Positions 59,301 to 64,000 of a stretch of 64,000 nucleotides of DNA are shown piece by piece. Source of the DNA: Phoronis australis (lineage: Eukaryota; Phoronida; Phoronidae); the NCBI GenBank assembly GCA_002633005.1, contig NMRA01000669.1:82800-146799 (forward strand), given 5' to 3'. The first letter of the stretch is position 1. Each line of letters opens with the position of its first letter. The translations under genes were made by a program, and so were the position numbers. Under the pieces are notes generated by a model, which worked only from the letters and a program-made list of their open reading frames with translations, had not been told where the DNA came from and searched no databases.

Positions 59301-61310
59301 AATTTTTGTGATTTTTCTGGCAATTCCTTCGCATAGGAAAGTGAATTACTCTGTCCTAGACGTTGCCAGGTCAGTGGTACTTTTGACAGGGATTGTTTAA
59401 AAGATATTTTTGACGAGTTTTCACGTTCCAGGCCTCTTCAACATTTAAACTGAAAAAGATTCATTGAACTACCTACAAGTTTGATTTATCAGGTTTTCAG
59501 CAGTAATAACCTAATATACATGTGCCAGTCAATAGCAGTGCTTCAACTGTAGACTTGTTGCCGACCAACATTTTAAATCTGTACTCTAGCAAATTTCCAG
59601 TTGATTGCCCAACAGAACGTCCCTACAGTAAATTATTTAATGTTCTTGACGTTGCAGCCACCAAAGTGATATTTTTTCTTTTTCATAACACCAGTGAATG
59701 GCAACTTCACTATTGACTTTTTACCTAAAATTACATATTGCCTTCAGGTTATTACTCGGAAATGTTTCACATCTTAGCACGTGCGAATAATTTCAGTCAC
59801 AACAGGAAAGAAGAATTCAGTCAAGCGACGGTTTAAAATATACTGATGTATTGTTAACAATTGTTTACGCAGCGCATTCGAGCCAGGATATTTTCTATTT
59901 CGACAATCACGCTGACTTTGTTGTTATGATCGCATAGCGCAGATAAGAAATTCCTCTTAGAGATAACTTGAGGACTAGGGAAATACCCGAGGTGTTCCGA
60001 GTGGCTCAAACGACGCATCTCTCAGTGGTTTCATATTATTTTACACAAATCACGTGTCTCGAAAAAATGGAGAATACAGTCGAAAGTGCCCGGATAACCG
60101 ACATGACTGTTCAAAGCTCGCACGTGCGCAGACATGAAACACCTCCGAGGGTATCCGGAGAACCTGCGTTATTTTCGTAACCTCAAATTTCCCTCAAAGA
60201 AAAACGATATTTGCGCATATGCCCACTTCACTTCAGTCATGTGATTGCCAAGCTGAAGAGTGGTTGGCCGCAAGACTGAATAACTGACTTCACATGCTGG
60301 CGAAGATAACGATCATGTCTGAAGGGAAATTAGAGACTACGAAAGTATCCATGACATTGACTTTTAAAGACGTTTGAGTAAAAAATACAAAGACTTTGAG
60401 AATAAAACCATTCCTTCTAACTACTGAGATCAGTATTAAACAGTCTAGATGTTGTAGTAATTACCTAACTGAGTCTGAGCAACTCTGAAGTGCCGGGGAG
60501 AGCAAAAGGCATCAGGCATTCCTAATGATTCGAGAGATAATTTGAGGCTACAGAAATATCCAAGGTGTTCCAGATGACTAAGTATAGAACCTAGTCTCAT
60601 CTAATATTAAGACTGAAAAACGAGCCCATATGATCAGATTTTGACCATACTGAGCAACGACGTGATTGGTATGCATATTTCAGCAGTTCGAGTTGTCAAG
60701 TCTCCCGTTTTCTGTGATTTCCTTTCAGAAATGCACAACTACTACTTATTGAAAACCTTTATGAGATACGAAAATTGAGAGTACATATTCAAAGTAACCA
60801 AAGCATAATGTAGACCTCTAGCGGACATACATGTATGTGAACAGTGACAATGAAGAACGCAACTTTTATGTTCACGTCCATCATTTACAATATCATAATG
60901 ACTCCAATTACTCCATTTAACATTAAGACATGCTTCATGAGTTCGGTTACTAGTAAACCGGTTGACCTTTAGCGTAACGTTGATTGGCCAATCAAGAACC
61001 AAATATCAGAGATGTAAGCTCTATCGCTAAGAGAGACTTGGTTCGATAGGCCTACCCTTTCTCAAAGCGCCACCTCTTTCGGATCGTATAGCACTGACAA
61101 AGAGCGTAATAGAATACAGGCCCGAAGTGCATAAAGTGAAACAGGACTCACCGAACAGTCGTCCGATACAGCATATCTATAGCTTACACCACGTGGGTCT
61201 TCCTTGTCAGGAACTCTCAGAGTCGTGTCTATAGTAGGGTTTACATTCAGATCTGTTGTGGAGTCGTTCACAGCGAACCTGTAACTTTGCCCGGCTTTTT
61301 CGGCAGCCAT
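29125..61310 (-). CDS. SLC6-family Na+/Cl--dependent amino-acid transporter, 14 coding exons
   Basis: The joined exons (61310-61152, 44826-44646, 42606-42475, 41874-41731, 39671-39488, 38720-38588, 37639-37505, 37079-36976, 36052-35928, 33310-33198, 32065-31837, 31153-31053, 30269-30093, 29343-29125) give 2136 nt: 711 residues plus stop. All borders are GT-AG with matching phases. SLC6 carriers import amino acids or transmitters across the plasma membrane with Na+ and Cl-. Signatures are TM1 [17 protein letters not shown]6-TM7 [11 protein letters not shown]8 LGLDS (Na+ site) and an EL2 disulphide pair C-x8-C spanning exons 4/5. The set looks like the glycine/ATB0,+/proline branch, but substrate is not proven. 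Family length is usually 600-800, so it fits. The paralogue name is not certain. Confidence 0.93.
29344..30092 (-). other. SLC6 intron 13
   Basis: 749 bp with no recognised element apart from a GT-rich stretch at about 29405-29465. Frames on both strands at 29495-29968 overlap each other and match nothing. Confidence 0.6.
30093..30269 (-). CDS. SLC6 exon 13 (TM11-TM12)
   Basis: 59 codons, phase 0 to 0. Acceptor GTATTTTAG|GCAATT; donor GGAAGG|gtaagg. It encodes the rest of TM11, the conserved loop [17 protein letters not shown] and TM12 ([17 protein letters not shown]). Confidence 0.92.
30270..31052 (-). other. SLC6 intron 12
   Basis: 783 bp. Nothing recognised. Confidence 0.6.
31053..31153 (-). 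CDS. SLC6 exon 12 (IL5, TM11 start)
   Basis: 101 nt. Acceptor CCTTGCGCAG|GTGCTG; donor TTGCTGTTG|gtaagt. It encodes [20 protein letters not shown] and [14 protein letters not shown], the cytoplasmic loop and first half of TM11. The split Gly codon pairs with exon 11. Confidence 0.9.
31154..31836 (-). other. SLC6 intron 11
   Basis: 683 bp. Holds an inverted repeat at 31454-31572; otherwise nothing recognised. Confidence 0.6.
31454..31572. repeat. Imperfect inverted repeat in SLC6 intron 11
   Basis: TCGAGACTGCATGGTCATGT at the left pairs with ACATGACCAGTCTCGA at the right, with a 3-base bulge. Outer parts (CTACGGCTAG / TGTAGCCAC) pair weakly. Spacer about 35 bp. Confidence 0.55.
31837..32065 (-). 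CDS. SLC6 exon 11 (TM8 end, TM9, TM10)
   Basis: 229 nt. Acceptor CCAATTGCAG|TTTGCG; donor TGGGTCTACG|gtgagg; phase 0 to 1. It encodes [21 protein letters not shown]9 ([15 protein letters not shown]), the extracellular loop CAQGGIFW and TM10 ([18 protein letters not shown]). The Glu of the family motif (hydrophobic-x-E) is present. Confidence 0.92.
32066..33197 (-). other. SLC6 intron 10
   Basis: 1.1 kb. No feature recognised. Confidence 0.6.
33198..33310 (-). CDS. SLC6 exon 10 (EL4, TM8)
   Basis: 113 nt. Acceptor GATCATTCAG|GATCTG; donor GACAGTCAG|gtaagg; phase 1 to 0. It encodes [20 protein letters not shown] and TM8 with [13 protein letters not shown]. The Asp and Ser of LGLDS are the known Na2-site residues of the family. 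This exon has no ATG of its own. Confidence 0.92.
33311..35927 (-). other. SLC6 intron 9
   Basis: 2.6 kb. Frames at 33868-34285 and 34857-35174 occur on both strands without domain support. No repeat recognised. Confidence 0.55.
35928..36052 (-). CDS. SLC6 exon 9 (TM7)
   Basis: 125 nt. Acceptor CTCTCCTTAG|GGACAC; donor GCTTCGG|gtaagt; phase 2 to 1. It encodes [20 protein letters not shown] and [15 protein letters not shown], the end of the Cl--site region and TM7 followed by the start of EL4. Confidence 0.92.
36202..36479. mobile_element. MITE with GACTGTTTCATGAAA-like ends
   Basis: Left end GTCTGTTTCTTGAAAGT is complemented by right end ACTTTTCATGAAACAG. AGACTTAAGG and GTAAGACC-type blocks inside are also inverted. 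About 280 bp, no frame. A single similar end (GTCTGTTTCATTAAA) occurs near 42228. Confidence 0.55.
36666..36825. mobile_element. MITE family B copy 4, perfect 5-bp target duplication
   Basis: Starts CAGTGGCGGATTTAG and ends CTGGATCCGCCCCTG, flanked on both sides by GGACC (36661-36665, 36826-36830). It is 160 bp long with no frame. This is the best-preserved copy and fixes the ends of the family. Inferred to be a non-autonomous hAT-like element from the CAG/CTG termini. Confidence 0.8.
36976..37079 (-). CDS. SLC6 exon 8 (TM6, substrate and Cl- site)
   Basis: 104 nt. Acceptor AACGTTTCAG|GTCTGG; donor GTACTTAG|gtgagc; phase 0 to 2. It encodes [20 protein letters not shown] then [19 protein letters not shown] and SSYNKFHNN hold the Ser/Asn Cl--site residues known for the family. 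The residue before GG in the unwound part of TM6 is Met, where glycine transporters have Trp. Confidence 0.93.
37080..37504 (-). other. SLC6 intron 7
   Basis: 425 bp, nothing recognised. Confidence 0.6.
37505..37639 (-). CDS. SLC6 exon 7 (TM5, EL3)
   Basis: 135 nt, 45 codons, phase 0 to 0. Acceptor CTGTTTCAG|GCTGTC; donor CCAAAG|gtaggt. It encodes [20 protein letters not shown] then [28 protein letters not shown] and RGVTL are hallmark SLC6 segments. Confidence 0.93.
37757..37829 (+). mobile_element. tRNA-derived SINE head (box A and box B)
   Basis: Contains TGGCCTAGCGG, which fits the pol III A box, and GGTTCGAGTCC, which fits the B box, about 35 bp apart. A perfect T-arm stem (GTGGG/CCCAC) is present. 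The acceptor stem pairs poorly and no CCA or good anticodon arm is seen, so a tRNA-related SINE or pseudo-tRNA is more likely than a working tRNA. Confidence 0.6.
37854..37996. mobile_element. MITE-like element with GGCGGATCCAGG / GGACCCGCCCCT ends
   Basis: Left GGCGGATCCAGGGGGG and right TTGGACCCGCCCCTAA are inverted repeats. The internal part (GTCCGGACCCC, TTGACTTGGACC) differs from family B, so this is a related but separate family. Confidence 0.55.
38588..38720 (-). CDS. SLC6 exon 6 (end of EL2, TM4)
   Basis: 133 nt. Acceptor TTTATACAG|CCGAAG; donor GGAAAG|gtaatg; phase 2 to 0. It encodes [20 protein letters not shown] and TM4 ([15 protein letters not shown]), ending KGIKSSGK, the conserved IL2 motif. 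Confidence 0.92.
38721..39487 (-). other. SLC6 intron 5
   Basis: 767 bp, nothing recognised. Confidence 0.6.
39488..39671 (-). CDS. SLC6 exon 5 (EL2, N-glycosylation loop)
   Basis: 184 nt. Acceptor GTTTCTTTAG|ACTGCT; donor TATTTCAA|gtgagt; phase 1 to 2. It encodes the large second extracellular loop from [16 protein letters not shown] to SPSEEYFK. Four N-x-S/T sites are present (NKT, NET, NYT, NLT), as expected for this glycosylated loop. The first Cys completes the C-x8-C pair begun in exon 4. Confidence 0.92.
39672..41730 (-). other. SLC6 intron 4
   Basis: 2.06 kb, with a degenerate 31-bp minisatellite at 39960-40450. A GT/GC-rich stretch (40705-40760) follows. Nothing else recognised. 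Confidence 0.6.
39960..40450 (+). repeat. Degenerate 31-bp minisatellite
   Basis: About fourteen imperfect units built on CCTGGTCATGTAGTCAGTTG followed by GAAGTGTGTAT. Units between 40070 and 40200 keep the 31-bp register, and the outer units have indels. No unique spacers. It makes spurious plus-strand frames. Confidence 0.8.
41731..41874 (-). CDS. SLC6 exon 4 (TM3, EL2 start)
   Basis: 144 nt. Acceptor TCTTTTTCAG|GCGTGG; donor ACAGATA|gtaagt; phase 1 to 1. It encodes [20 protein letters not shown], then [18 protein letters not shown] and [12 protein letters not shown] and the SFTSDLPW...CFNPWNT pattern are shared by SLC6 amino-acid carriers. The Tyr pair in IYYN lines the known substrate site. 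Confidence 0.93.
41875..42474 (-). other. SLC6 intron 3
   Basis: 600 bp, nothing beyond a lone MITE-end-like motif near 42228. Confidence 0.6.
42475..42606 (-). CDS. SLC6 exon 3 (TM2)
   Basis: 132 nt. Acceptor GACAATTTTAG|GTGCAT; donor TTTCAAG|gtaaac; phase 1 to 1. It encodes [20 protein letters not shown], then [18 protein letters not shown]-x-x-G-Q-Y is the conserved end of TM2; the Gln and Tyr belong to the Cl--site region. Confidence 0.93.
42607..44645 (-). other. SLC6 intron 2
   Basis: 2.04 kb, including a foldback element at 43607-43780. A pseudo-tRNA-like B box (GGTTCGAAACC) lies near 44370 without a tRNA fold. Confidence 0.6.
43607..43780. mobile_element. Foldback MITE with GTTATCGCCCGAGG core
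   Basis: The outer arms AATATAGATTA / TAATCTATTT, CGTTATCCCCC / GGGGGTTAACG, TTATCTGGAGC / GAGCTCTAGATAA, and the core GTTATCGCCCGAGG / CCCGAGGGTGATAA are successive inverted pairs. The whole 174 bp can fold on itself. No frame. Confidence 0.75.
44646..44826 (-). CDS. SLC6 exon 2 (TM1, Na+ and substrate site)
   Basis: 181 nt. Acceptor ATCTTTTCTAG|GTTCCC; donor GGAGGCG|gtgagt; phase 0 to 1. After an acidic lead ([17 protein letters not shown]) it encodes TM1, [20 protein letters not shown] followed by YSNGGG. The unwound GLGNVWRFP segment carries known Na+ and substrate contacts. Confidence 0.95.
46331..46765. mobile_element. Foldback element C1 with about 57-bp inverted ends
   Basis: The left end TGCTTAATCTACTTTTTAGC, with AAACGATCATCATTCTTGTC, is the inverse of the right end, with AAAACGATGATCGTTT and GAAGATTAAGCA. 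The interior (46471-46738) recurs inverted at 51690-51992. No coding capacity. Confidence 0.65.
46757..47270. repeat. Second, related inverted-repeat block
   Basis: GATTAAGCACATTTCTACGC at 46757 recurs as GATTAAGCACATTTCAACGC at 47212, each followed by a TACTCGTTT and CGGCGCTTCAT-like run. Between them, TTTGCTTAATYTAYGYGTAC units recur several times, and an inverted copy of the end lies at 46977-47006. This looks like two merged C-type elements. Confidence 0.55.
47440..47563. mobile_element. Right part of a nested family A/B MITE
   Basis: AAAATTCGAGGCCCTGCATC and GGCGCGCCCATCTGCCGAAATT join the right end of family A to the internal part of family B, as at 27.9-28.0 kb. It ends at GGATCCGCCCCTG. 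The left half is missing. Confidence 0.6.
47600..47880 (-). pseudogene. THAP-domain remnant 1
   Basis: Reads [20 protein letters not shown] then [30 protein letters not shown] and [11 protein letters not shown]. This is the layout of the THAP zinc-dependent DNA-binding domain: C-x3-C near the start, FP, a W/C-x3-F-V-R helix, then the C-S-x-H-F motif. The third zinc ligand is Tyr (LYSAHF), so the finger is probably dead. No downstream partner domain follows. Likely derived from a transposase or a THAP host gene. Confidence 0.6.
48200..48690 (+). pseudogene. Decayed coding segment with Cys-rich (CXC-like) end
   Basis: An open stretch (48239-48454) reads [20 protein letters not shown] and ends HQCAVLYPL with a stop. 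Further on, two frames together carry RCKCKQNMC then [19 protein letters not shown] (about 48541-48650). That pattern is like Cys-rich tails found in some transposon proteins and in CXC domains. At least one frame change is needed. It lies between the two THAP remnants; a common origin is a guess. Confidence 0.4.
49202..49579. other. Assembly gap (378 N)
   Basis: Run of N that truncates THAP remnant 2. Long frames reported across it are artefacts of the N run. Confidence 0.99.
49580..49772 (-). pseudogene. THAP-domain remnant 2, cut by the gap
   Basis: One frame gives [20 protein letters not shown], and after a frame change the next gives [17 protein letters not shown], running into the gap. 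It matches remnant 1 block by block ([15 protein letters not shown]), so the two are paralogues 1.8 kb apart on the same strand. The frameshift indicates decay, or sequence error near the gap. Confidence 0.55.
51690..51992. repeat. Inverted copy of the element C interior
   Basis: The reverse complement matches 46471-46738: CGAATTATGCCCACACTG, GTTGCTATAAGTACCTTTTG, AGAGGGACACCTTA, CCGTCGATGTCATTAATT and TGGACTATGTGAACTGATT all recur in order. It lacks the paired outer ends. Confidence 0.65.
54325..54358. repeat. Perfect 14-bp stem hairpin
   Basis: AACTGTTGACCTAC and GTAGGTCAACAGTT flank a 6-base loop (ATAAAA). No T run follows, and the location is deep in intron 1. Confidence 0.8.
56410..57270 (+). 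pseudogene. Decayed DUF4817-type DNA transposon
   Basis: Begins at a TIR-like TACAGGGTGTCCACGAATTT. The coding remnant includes [20 protein letters not shown], then (after a stop) [54 protein letters not shown] and [16 protein letters not shown] across frames. This is the known order of Tc1/mariner-like transposases with a DUF4817 helix-turn-helix: DNA-binding region, the QQDGA-PH-like catalytic block, then the DFY-WG-LK block. It has several stops and frameshifts and no right TIR, so it is a dead copy. Confidence 0.75.
61152..61310 (-). CDS. SLC6 exon 1 (start codon, cytoplasmic N-terminus)
   Basis: 53 codons from ATG at 61310 to donor GACTGTTCG|gtgagt, phase 0. It encodes [20 protein letters not shown] and an acidic tail ending [10 protein letters not shown]. 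The start has G at -3 and G at +4. A splice-acceptor-like TTCATTTTCAG ends 8 bp upstream (exon base 61318), so a noncoding 5' exon may precede it. Assignment to this gene rests on phase, strand and N-tail character, across a 16-kb intron. Confidence 0.75.
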
Positions 61311-61318
61311 AACTTAAT

Positions 61319-64000
61319 CTGAAAATGAATGTGATGACTAGAGTATTCGAGTAGGCCCGCTGAATTGGTTCCAAAGAATGGTGTTTCCTTGTGCTTTTTT
61401 ATTTCCGCCGCTTGTGAAATAAATGTCGGTGAGTTAGGAATGTTGAGTTATAAATTAGTCTTGTGTCCGTTCCATAATTAAGCGAAGACTTATCGAGTGC
61501 TTTGCTAGAGCGACTACCGGATTCGATCGTGTCAAATTTTAAACTTTTATCTGTATTTTATTGTTTGTGTAACCCAAAGTGCTATTGACCTCGATCTATA
61601 TCGAGTCACTTGTGCTACGGTATATTTTATCTTTTGATTTATCGTTGCTGTTCGTAGTTTTTCAACTGTTTTCCCCGTATTTCCGGCTACTGATTATCCA
61701 TTCATTCACCATTATGAACAGCCATGACAATTAATTTGACTGTACGGAAATAACTTTGACTCAGTGATCTATTATTTTGTGATCAGGTGACCTTGACATT
61801 GTTGGAATCATCTCCGCTTTGCCACATCCACCGTCTTTGAGTCAAATGCCCACTTTAGTGTCTGATGTTAGCAAACAGCGCAAGGGTTGAATCAGTCTAA
61901 GATTTTGAATTATTGGATCCGAGCTACATGTAAAACAAAAAAAAAATAACCTATGGGTTCAATTTTTAAGGACAGGGCGATACCTGGCCATGTTTTCAAG
62001 TTGTGAGGATGAAATTGTTCTAAATGCAGGTCTTCAAAGTTTTTGTACCCGTACTTAACGTATAAACGTATACTGATTTCAAACTAAGACGACATGAGCA
62101 CTGCTGTTAAAACGAGTTCGCACTTGATAGGCCTACTCTGTAGTAACGGTGTTAAGGCTTCGAGATATACATATACATGTATGGGACTTCTCCAACGGGT
62201 ACCATTGAAAGCAACTCCTGCTCGGTGAATCTAAAGAAGGATCAGGGACATAAAACTACATGAATTATATAACTGAGGTTTGCCTGTCGACGGTTATAAG
62301 CTGGTAACGCAACTATTGCCTGCTGTGTTGGGTAGTAAACGAATACGTACGGCAATATTATGACGAAGTTGGGGATTGGAGAAGCAAATACGTGCCAACG
62401 GTACTCACCGATGATTTCTAGGGCCTAAGTGTCGCAGTTAGTTCACGTGCAGCGTAGGCCTACTTATGTGGTCCTTGAGCCGGTTGCTCTTCAGCTGTAT
62501 ACCCAGTCTGCAGTGGAACTCGTCTATCCAAATTTAAATGTGACTCAAGCCTCATTGTTCAGTGTACATTCACTCTATTGTGTTATGTTTGCGTTGGGTT
62601 AACCATCTGAATGGCTACTTTTCTGAAAGCGGTGTAAAGTGCGACATCTATTGACTATAGGCGAGCATCACCGGGAGTTAAGGGCTACCGCAGACGGCGA
62701 GCTAAGAGCTGAGCTGACTGCCCCAAGTACACAAAAAGTGACAGGGTAGACGGGGAGTTATGCGCGTCGAATAAAAATAAACTCAGCTCAAAGCTCACGT
62801 CTTCTTCAAAATGAAGGGTAAGGATTTTACCTTATTTTTGTTAATTATAGTCCTCGGGCAAAACATGTGACAGAAAAAATGCAGATCTATTCATTTGGGA
62901 GTTTAAAACATGTGCATTAAAGAAAGAAGATTTTATTTTTTTTTTGCGAAAGAACGAGAGATCTCGAATGTTTCTATCAACCACGCTTTTTCAGTTTGCG
63001 TAGACTCTATAGTTATCCGTAGCCTATTTGGTTTCTAGTGTGATCGAAATTTCGGGGTCACTTTAGCGTAAAAATTACCCTATTTACATGTGTGTTGCTA
63101 ATTAATGTTATAAATAAACTAATAATTCATATTTCTCTATATGATCAACTTAGCGCATTCATGTGAAGCCTAAACTATCCAAAAATATCATTTGACCCGA
63201 GGCCCATGGTCGACCACTTGGGTACAAACGCCAATTTCTGAATATCATGATTCTACACGCCTGTCACAAAAAGCTAAAACGTTAAGTTTTCAGTCAAAAT
63301 TTAAACAACTACAGATTCTCTTCTAACTTGTTGCTGAATGCTATTGTCCAAATTTTTCAGATCCCGCGTTTAAACAGAAATCGCGTGACAGACGAACAGA
63401 AAAATTGTACACCAGTCCCATAAAAGTACAATTTTTCGCCTATAAAAATCACCTTAGGTCCTATTTTTACCGACTTTTCAACTTTGCAGAAGATGCAATT
63501 TGTCTCACACCCATGAACCCAAAACGCTTAAATATTACTATGACAGCTATGAAATCAAGAAAAAAATTGCCAGGGATTCAAACTAGATGCACTGGATTTT
63601 TCAATTGCAGAAATATTTTCTGAAAATTTATATTTTTCAGTGTTATGTAGTTATTCTTAACAGAACTCAACTTGCTAGACAGATGGGCCATATTATAAAT
63701 ATAAACATAAATAGAAATACAAATAGAAATAAAACAAAACGTTAATTTAATTAACTTATTCATTGTTGCTGCCCAGTGTCTGTAAAGATATTTTTAGTTT
63801 TTGGAAAATTGAAGGAGCAAAAAGTATTTATATGAAAGACTTCCTGGGGTGCTCTGGAGTTCAAAATAACAAGAAACCTAACGGATACATGTCAAGTTGC
63901 TGTTCTGCTGAAATCAACTGTTCTTTCCGCTTTGACCCGCTATGCCACATTTTGTGTTGATGTGACCTACCTTATTTTAATACGCAATGAAGGTGTGACA
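61319..64000. other. Upstream region of the SLC6 gene
   Basis: 2.7 kb without a recognised gene. The 5' UTR exon and promoter of the transporter should lie here or beyond. A short ATGAAGG|gtaagg site at about 62812 on the plus strand could be a tiny first exon of a divergent gene, but support is minimal. Confidence 0.4.

Larger units (their letters stand above)
44827..61151 (-). other. SLC6 intron 1 (16.3 kb)
   Basis: Separates the N-terminal exon from TM1. It holds repeat blocks (46331-47270, 51690-51992), MITE ends (47440-47563), two THAP remnants, a Cys-rich remnant, the assembly gap, a hairpin (54325-54358) and a decayed transposon (56410-57270). Stretches at 44.8-46.3, 49.8-51.6, 52.0-54.3, 54.4-56.4 and 57.3-61.1 kb show nothing else that can be supported. 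Confidence 0.55.

Noticed and set aside
62805-62825. Tiny first exon ATGAAGG|gtaagg on the plus strand
   Set aside because: Only an ATG beside a donor-like site, with no second exon visible. Kept only as a note in the upstream region.

Overview
This window is animal nuclear DNA. It holds introns with GT-AG borders, short exons joined in compatible phases, many decayed mobile elements, draft-assembly gaps, and no bacterial-style gene packing. The mix of a BEL/Pao retrotransposon, many foldback elements, THAP remnants and very frequent ACATGTA-type palindromes would fit a marine invertebrate. That is an inference; no species is identifiable from the sequence alone.

The best-supported gene is a complete SLC6-family Na+/Cl--coupled amino-acid transporter on the minus strand, from 61310 (start) to 29125 (stop). 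Fourteen coding exons were joined by reading splice sites and phase. They give 2136 nt, or 711 residues, with no internal stop. Residue content follows the SLC6 fold through TM1-TM12, with a glycosylated second extracellular loop and a charged cytoplasmic tail. Its closest look is the glycine/ATB0,+ branch, but the TM6 substrate-site Trp of glycine transporters is Met here.

Downstream on the same strand lies a second gene (23083 to 3218, open at the 3' side). It encodes an unrecognised coiled-coil protein of at least about 355 residues in six exons. Exon 4 carries a 21-bp repeat that encodes exact heptads. It also appears to hold one extra base; with that base discounted, the frames of all six exons agree.

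Positions 1-1585 (minus) are the open gag part of a BEL/Pao-type retrotransposon with two zinc knuckles, probably preceded by its LTR at about 1748-2460. The remaining DNA is intron and intergenic sequence with tandem repeats (18, 21, 31 and 52 bp units), several MITE/foldback families, a tRNA-derived SINE head, a decayed DUF4817-type transposase, two THAP-domain remnants around a sequence gap (49202-49579), and a cysteine-rich remnant. The 16.3-kb first intron of the transporter is the main sink for such debris. No CRISPR, rRNA or convincing functional tRNA was seen.
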